Assembly (NCBI GenBank): GCA_031396505.1
Contig: JANNKX010000165.1
Location: 1-8,713, forward strand
Direction: 5' to 3'
Length of the DNA stretch: 8,713 bases
Source: JAAFHS01 sp031396505
GTDB taxonomy: Bacteria; Pseudomonadota; Alphaproteobacteria; Rhodobacterales; Rhodobacteraceae
The notes beneath the pieces are model-generated. The model was not told the origin of the DNA, made no database searches, and saw nothing but the letters and a program-made list of their open reading frames with translations. Shown here piece after piece: positions 7,159-8,713 of this stretch (position 1 is its first letter; every line of letters begins with the position of its first letter). Both the position numbers and the translations under genes were made by a program.

Positions 7159-7164
7159 TACATT

Positions 7165-8289
7165 ATGGCGATCAGCGGGGCACACGGCGCACATGGTGCG
7201 CATGGCGCACACGGGGCACATGGCGCACACGGGGCGCATGGCGCACACGGGGCGCATGGGGCGCATGGGGCGCATGGCGGCGGGGTGGGATCTGATCCAA
7301 CGCTGGCAGCGGCAATGACGATTTCTGCCGAAGGGATCCTGGGATACTGGGACGGCACCCAAAGCCGGACACCGCAACAGAAAACGGGCTGGGATGCATT
7401 TTCGACCATTCAGGTCCCCGCACGCATGGCGGTGCTGCAGCACGCCCTTGCCCCTCTGTTCCGGGTTGGGCCTGCCGGGGCCGGATTTGCCGTCTCGGTC
7501 CCCGTGGCGGGTGGCACGAACCTCGTCACGCTGACCCCGCCCGATCTGCCGCAACTGTCCGCACAACTGGTCCATGTGCGCGCCGCGTCCGATCTGCGCG
7601 CTGACCGCCTGCCCGAGATCCTGTCCCAGATGGGCGATATGCTGTCATTTTACGGCGCGCATTTCCGTCTGCATCCGGCCGCGCGCCGCTGGACGCTGAC
7701 TTTGCTGGCCGCCGCCTATGAGGCCGTGATCATCCCCGAAATGCAGATGAAATTTCATGCCTCGCTGCCGCGCCCGTTCGATTTTGCGCCCGAAGTGCAG
7801 CCCATCATCGAAACCCCCGCGCACAGCACCTATCCCAGCGGCCACGCGACCGAGGCCTTTGCCTTTGCCGCGATTCTGCTGGGGCTTGAACATGCTAGGC
7901 AGAACGTGGCTGATCCGGTTGCCGCCGTGCTGGCCGATCTTGCAGCCCCCAATGCATCCGCATCGCCCGCCTTGCTGCCGTTCCGTCTGGCCGCGCGGAT
8001 TGCCGATAACCGCACGGTCGCGGGCGTGCATTTCCCTGTCGATTCGGCGCATGGCGCGCTGTTGGGTCTGGCCTGCGGGCTGGCTGTGCTGGGCGCTTGC
8101 ACCCAACAGGTGATCACATTGCCCGTCTGGGCCGCCACCGGCGGGGCATGGGTCACAGATTTCACGCTGGACAACTGGCTGGACGCCCTGCCGACATGGG
8201 ATACCGGGGGCACCGTCGCCCTGTCCGCCGCCGCCCCCACCGACATCCTTGCCACGCTGTATGGCGAGGCGCTGGCGGAATGGGCCTGA
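7165..8289 (+). CDS. PAP2 / vanadium-dependent haloperoxidase-type enzyme with N-terminal (Gly-Ala-His)11 tract
   Basis: Predicted 374-residue protein of the acid phosphatase/vanadium haloperoxidase superfamily. The conserved anion-binding site is complete: K196 with R203-P204 (K-x6-RP), PSGH at 224-227 (H227 the expected acid-base or nucleophile-region His) and R283-x5-H289, followed by D293. Spacing matches that of vanadium chloroperoxidase (Lys-x6-Arg; Ser-Gly-His; Arg-x5-His), but these residues alone cannot separate vanadate-dependent halide oxidation from phosphatase activity. It is shorter than classic haloperoxidases. The body between about 50 and 310 is mostly helical, as in the family. 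A hydrophobic stretch at about 296-315 (LLGLACGLAVLGAC) probably belongs to the helix bundle. No signal peptide is visible. After MAIS come eleven uninterrupted GAH triplets (residues 5-37) and a GGGVG hinge, which is not part of the fold. It is divergent from the TPR regulator and convergent with a subtilase gene. Confidence 0.85.
   Translation: MAISGAHGAHGAHGAHGAHGAHGAHGAHGAHGAHGAHGGGVGSDPTLAAAMTISAEGILGYWDGTQSRTPQQKTGWDAFSTIQVPARMAVLQHALAPLFRVGPAGAGFAVSVPVAGGTNLVTLTPPDLPQLSAQLVHVRAASDLRADRLPEILSQMGDMLSFYGAHFRLHPAARRWTLTLLAAAYEAVIIPEMQMKFHASLPRPFDFAPEVQPIIETPAHSTYPSGHATEAFAFAAILLGLEHARQNVADPVAAVLADLAAPNASASPALLPFRLAARIADNRTVAGVHFPVDSAHGALLGLACGLAVLGACTQQVITLPVWAATGGAWVTDFTLDNWLDALPTWDTGGTVALSAAAPTDILATLYGEALAEWA
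7177..7275 (+). repeat. In-frame 9-base tandem repeat encoding (Gly-Ala-His)11
   Basis: Eleven copies of a 9-base unit of form GGNGCRCAY. Units 4-9 form three copies of an 18-base super-unit: GGCGCACAC followed by GGGGCACAT or GGGGCGCAT (7204-7257). Units 9-11 (7249-7275) are identical GGGGCGCAT. This hierarchy suggests stepwise expansion by slippage or unequal exchange. As the unit is a multiple of three, copy-number change would alter tract length without breaking the frame. The result is a His-rich, probably disordered N-terminus with possible metal affinity. Confidence 0.9.
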
Positions 8290-8298
8290 ACCGCGATC

Positions 8299-8324
8299 GG
8301 CCTGACGGCATCTGCCGTCAGGCC
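8299..8324. terminator. Strong hairpin between convergent PAP2 and subtilase genes, likely bidirectional terminator
   Basis: A perfect 11-bp stem (GGCCTGACGGC, 8299-8309) with a four-base loop ATCT (8310-8313) and arm GCCGTCAGGCC (8314-8324). It begins 9 bases after the PAP2 stop and runs over the subtilase TGA (8318-8320) into its last codons. Neither side has a U-tract, so it may be a weak intrinsic terminator, a 3'-end stabilising hairpin or a block to convergent transcription. Confidence 0.6.
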
Positions 8325-8713
8325 TCCACCGTCCCGCGTCCCAGACGCGAATCGACAACCGGCAGCGGCAGTTTTCCCAAAACGAACGTCAGTTCGGCCA
8401 GATCATGCCCTGCAGCCGGGACTGTCTGCGCCGTCATCGCCCCCGACAACGCGTAGTCCAGCAACCGCCGCGTGGCCATCGGCGCGGCCATGCTGGTGCC
8501 CGACATCCGCGCCGTCGATCCCGTCAGCACACCTGCCGCCCGCACCCCCGGCATCGCCGATCCGTCATCCGCATGCGCAGCAATCGTCGGGTTGGCCGGA
8601 CGCGGCAAACCGCCTTCGGCAGTAAACATCGATGGCCGGTATTCACCTTGGTTGAACGGATCGGGCCGTGCCGACCCCACGAAATACACCGACGGATGCA
8701 CCACCCCTCCATA
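8318..8713 (-). CDS. Subtilisin-like (S8) serine protease, C-terminal part (5' partial)
   Basis: The frame runs in from the right edge (codon TAT at 8711-8713 reading leftwards) with no start in the window. It encodes about 131 residues, ending at TGA 8318-8320. The stretch SGTSMAAP (Ser codon 8492-8494) is the catalytic-serine signature of subtilases. Upstream of it, YFVGSARPDPFNQG and RPANPTIAAHADDGSAMPGV look like the surface and substrate-binding strand region that precedes the catalytic Ser in this family. The catalytic Asp and His would lie outside the window. After GTSMAAP there are only about 55 residues, with no visible C-terminal secretion, autotransporter or anchoring domain. It is convergent with the PAP2 gene and shares a hairpin with its 3' end. 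Confidence 0.85.
   Translation of the reverse strand, partial: YGGVVHPSVYFVGSARPDPFNQGEYRPSMFTAEGGLPRPANPTIAAHADDGSAMPGVRAAGVLTGSTARMSGTSMAAPMATRRLLDYALSGAMTAQTVPAAGHDLAELTFVLGKLPLPVVDSRLGRGTVEA

Noticed and set aside
7177..7275. Possible CRISPR array at the short tandem repeat
   Set aside because: Units of 9 bases are contiguous without spacers and lie in frame in a coding region.
7077..7423. Minus-strand frames rich in Cys-Ala-Pro repeats
   Set aside because: They are the antisense reading of the Gly-Ala-His repeat. The plus frame has a ribosome binding site and continues into an intact enzyme.

Overview
The window is high-GC DNA with dense, alternating gene orientation. The protein families suggest an alphaproteobacterium, most likely of the Rhodobacterales (Roseobacter/Rhodobacter type). 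This is inferred from composition and family resemblance, because the window holds no rRNA or other taxonomic marker. There are six protein genes, two of them cut by the window ends, and one clearly broken gene. No tRNA, rRNA, CRISPR array, insertion sequence or transposase was seen.

Layout. (1) 1-1952 (+): penicillin-binding protein 1C (pbpC), lacking its N-terminal membrane anchor because it starts outside the window. (2) 1983-2609 (-): zeta-class glutathione S-transferase of the maleylacetoacetate isomerase type (maiA), convergent with pbpC. (3) 2610-3053: 444-base divergent intergenic region with a perfect 10+1+10 palindrome (2716-2736) inside a cluster of GCGTGA/TCACGC half-sites. (4) 3054-3983 (+): DMT/EamA-family exporter. 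(5) 3994-5251 (-): decayed gene for a large MscS-type mechanosensitive channel. It shows an early frameshift, stops, a probable large N-proximal deletion, a nonsense TGA, a mid-gene frameshift, and a deletion that appears to remove the channel's beta-domain. (6) 5375-6988 (-): SARP/CadC-like winged-helix regulator with a C-terminal TPR region. (7) 7165-8289 (+): PAP2/vanadium-haloperoxidase-type enzyme with all metal/phosphate-binding residues intact and an unusual N-terminal tract of eleven Gly-Ala-His repeats. (8) 8318-8713 (-): C-terminal part of a subtilisin-like (S8) protease, convergent with the PAP2 gene, with a strong hairpin between them.

How they fit together. The left half (pbpC, maiA, EamA, broken mscS) looks like unrelated housekeeping or accessory genes without a common operon. 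The right half has a suggestive arrangement. The TPR regulator and the His-repeat PAP2/haloperoxidase are divergently transcribed from a 176-base spacer that contains three 11-bp-phased CGTTAG-like direct repeats, a spacing typical of SARP operators. Local control of the enzyme by the regulator is therefore a reasonable but untested inference. The most unusual features are the (GAH)11 tract on the PAP2 enzyme and the layered decay of the mscS gene.
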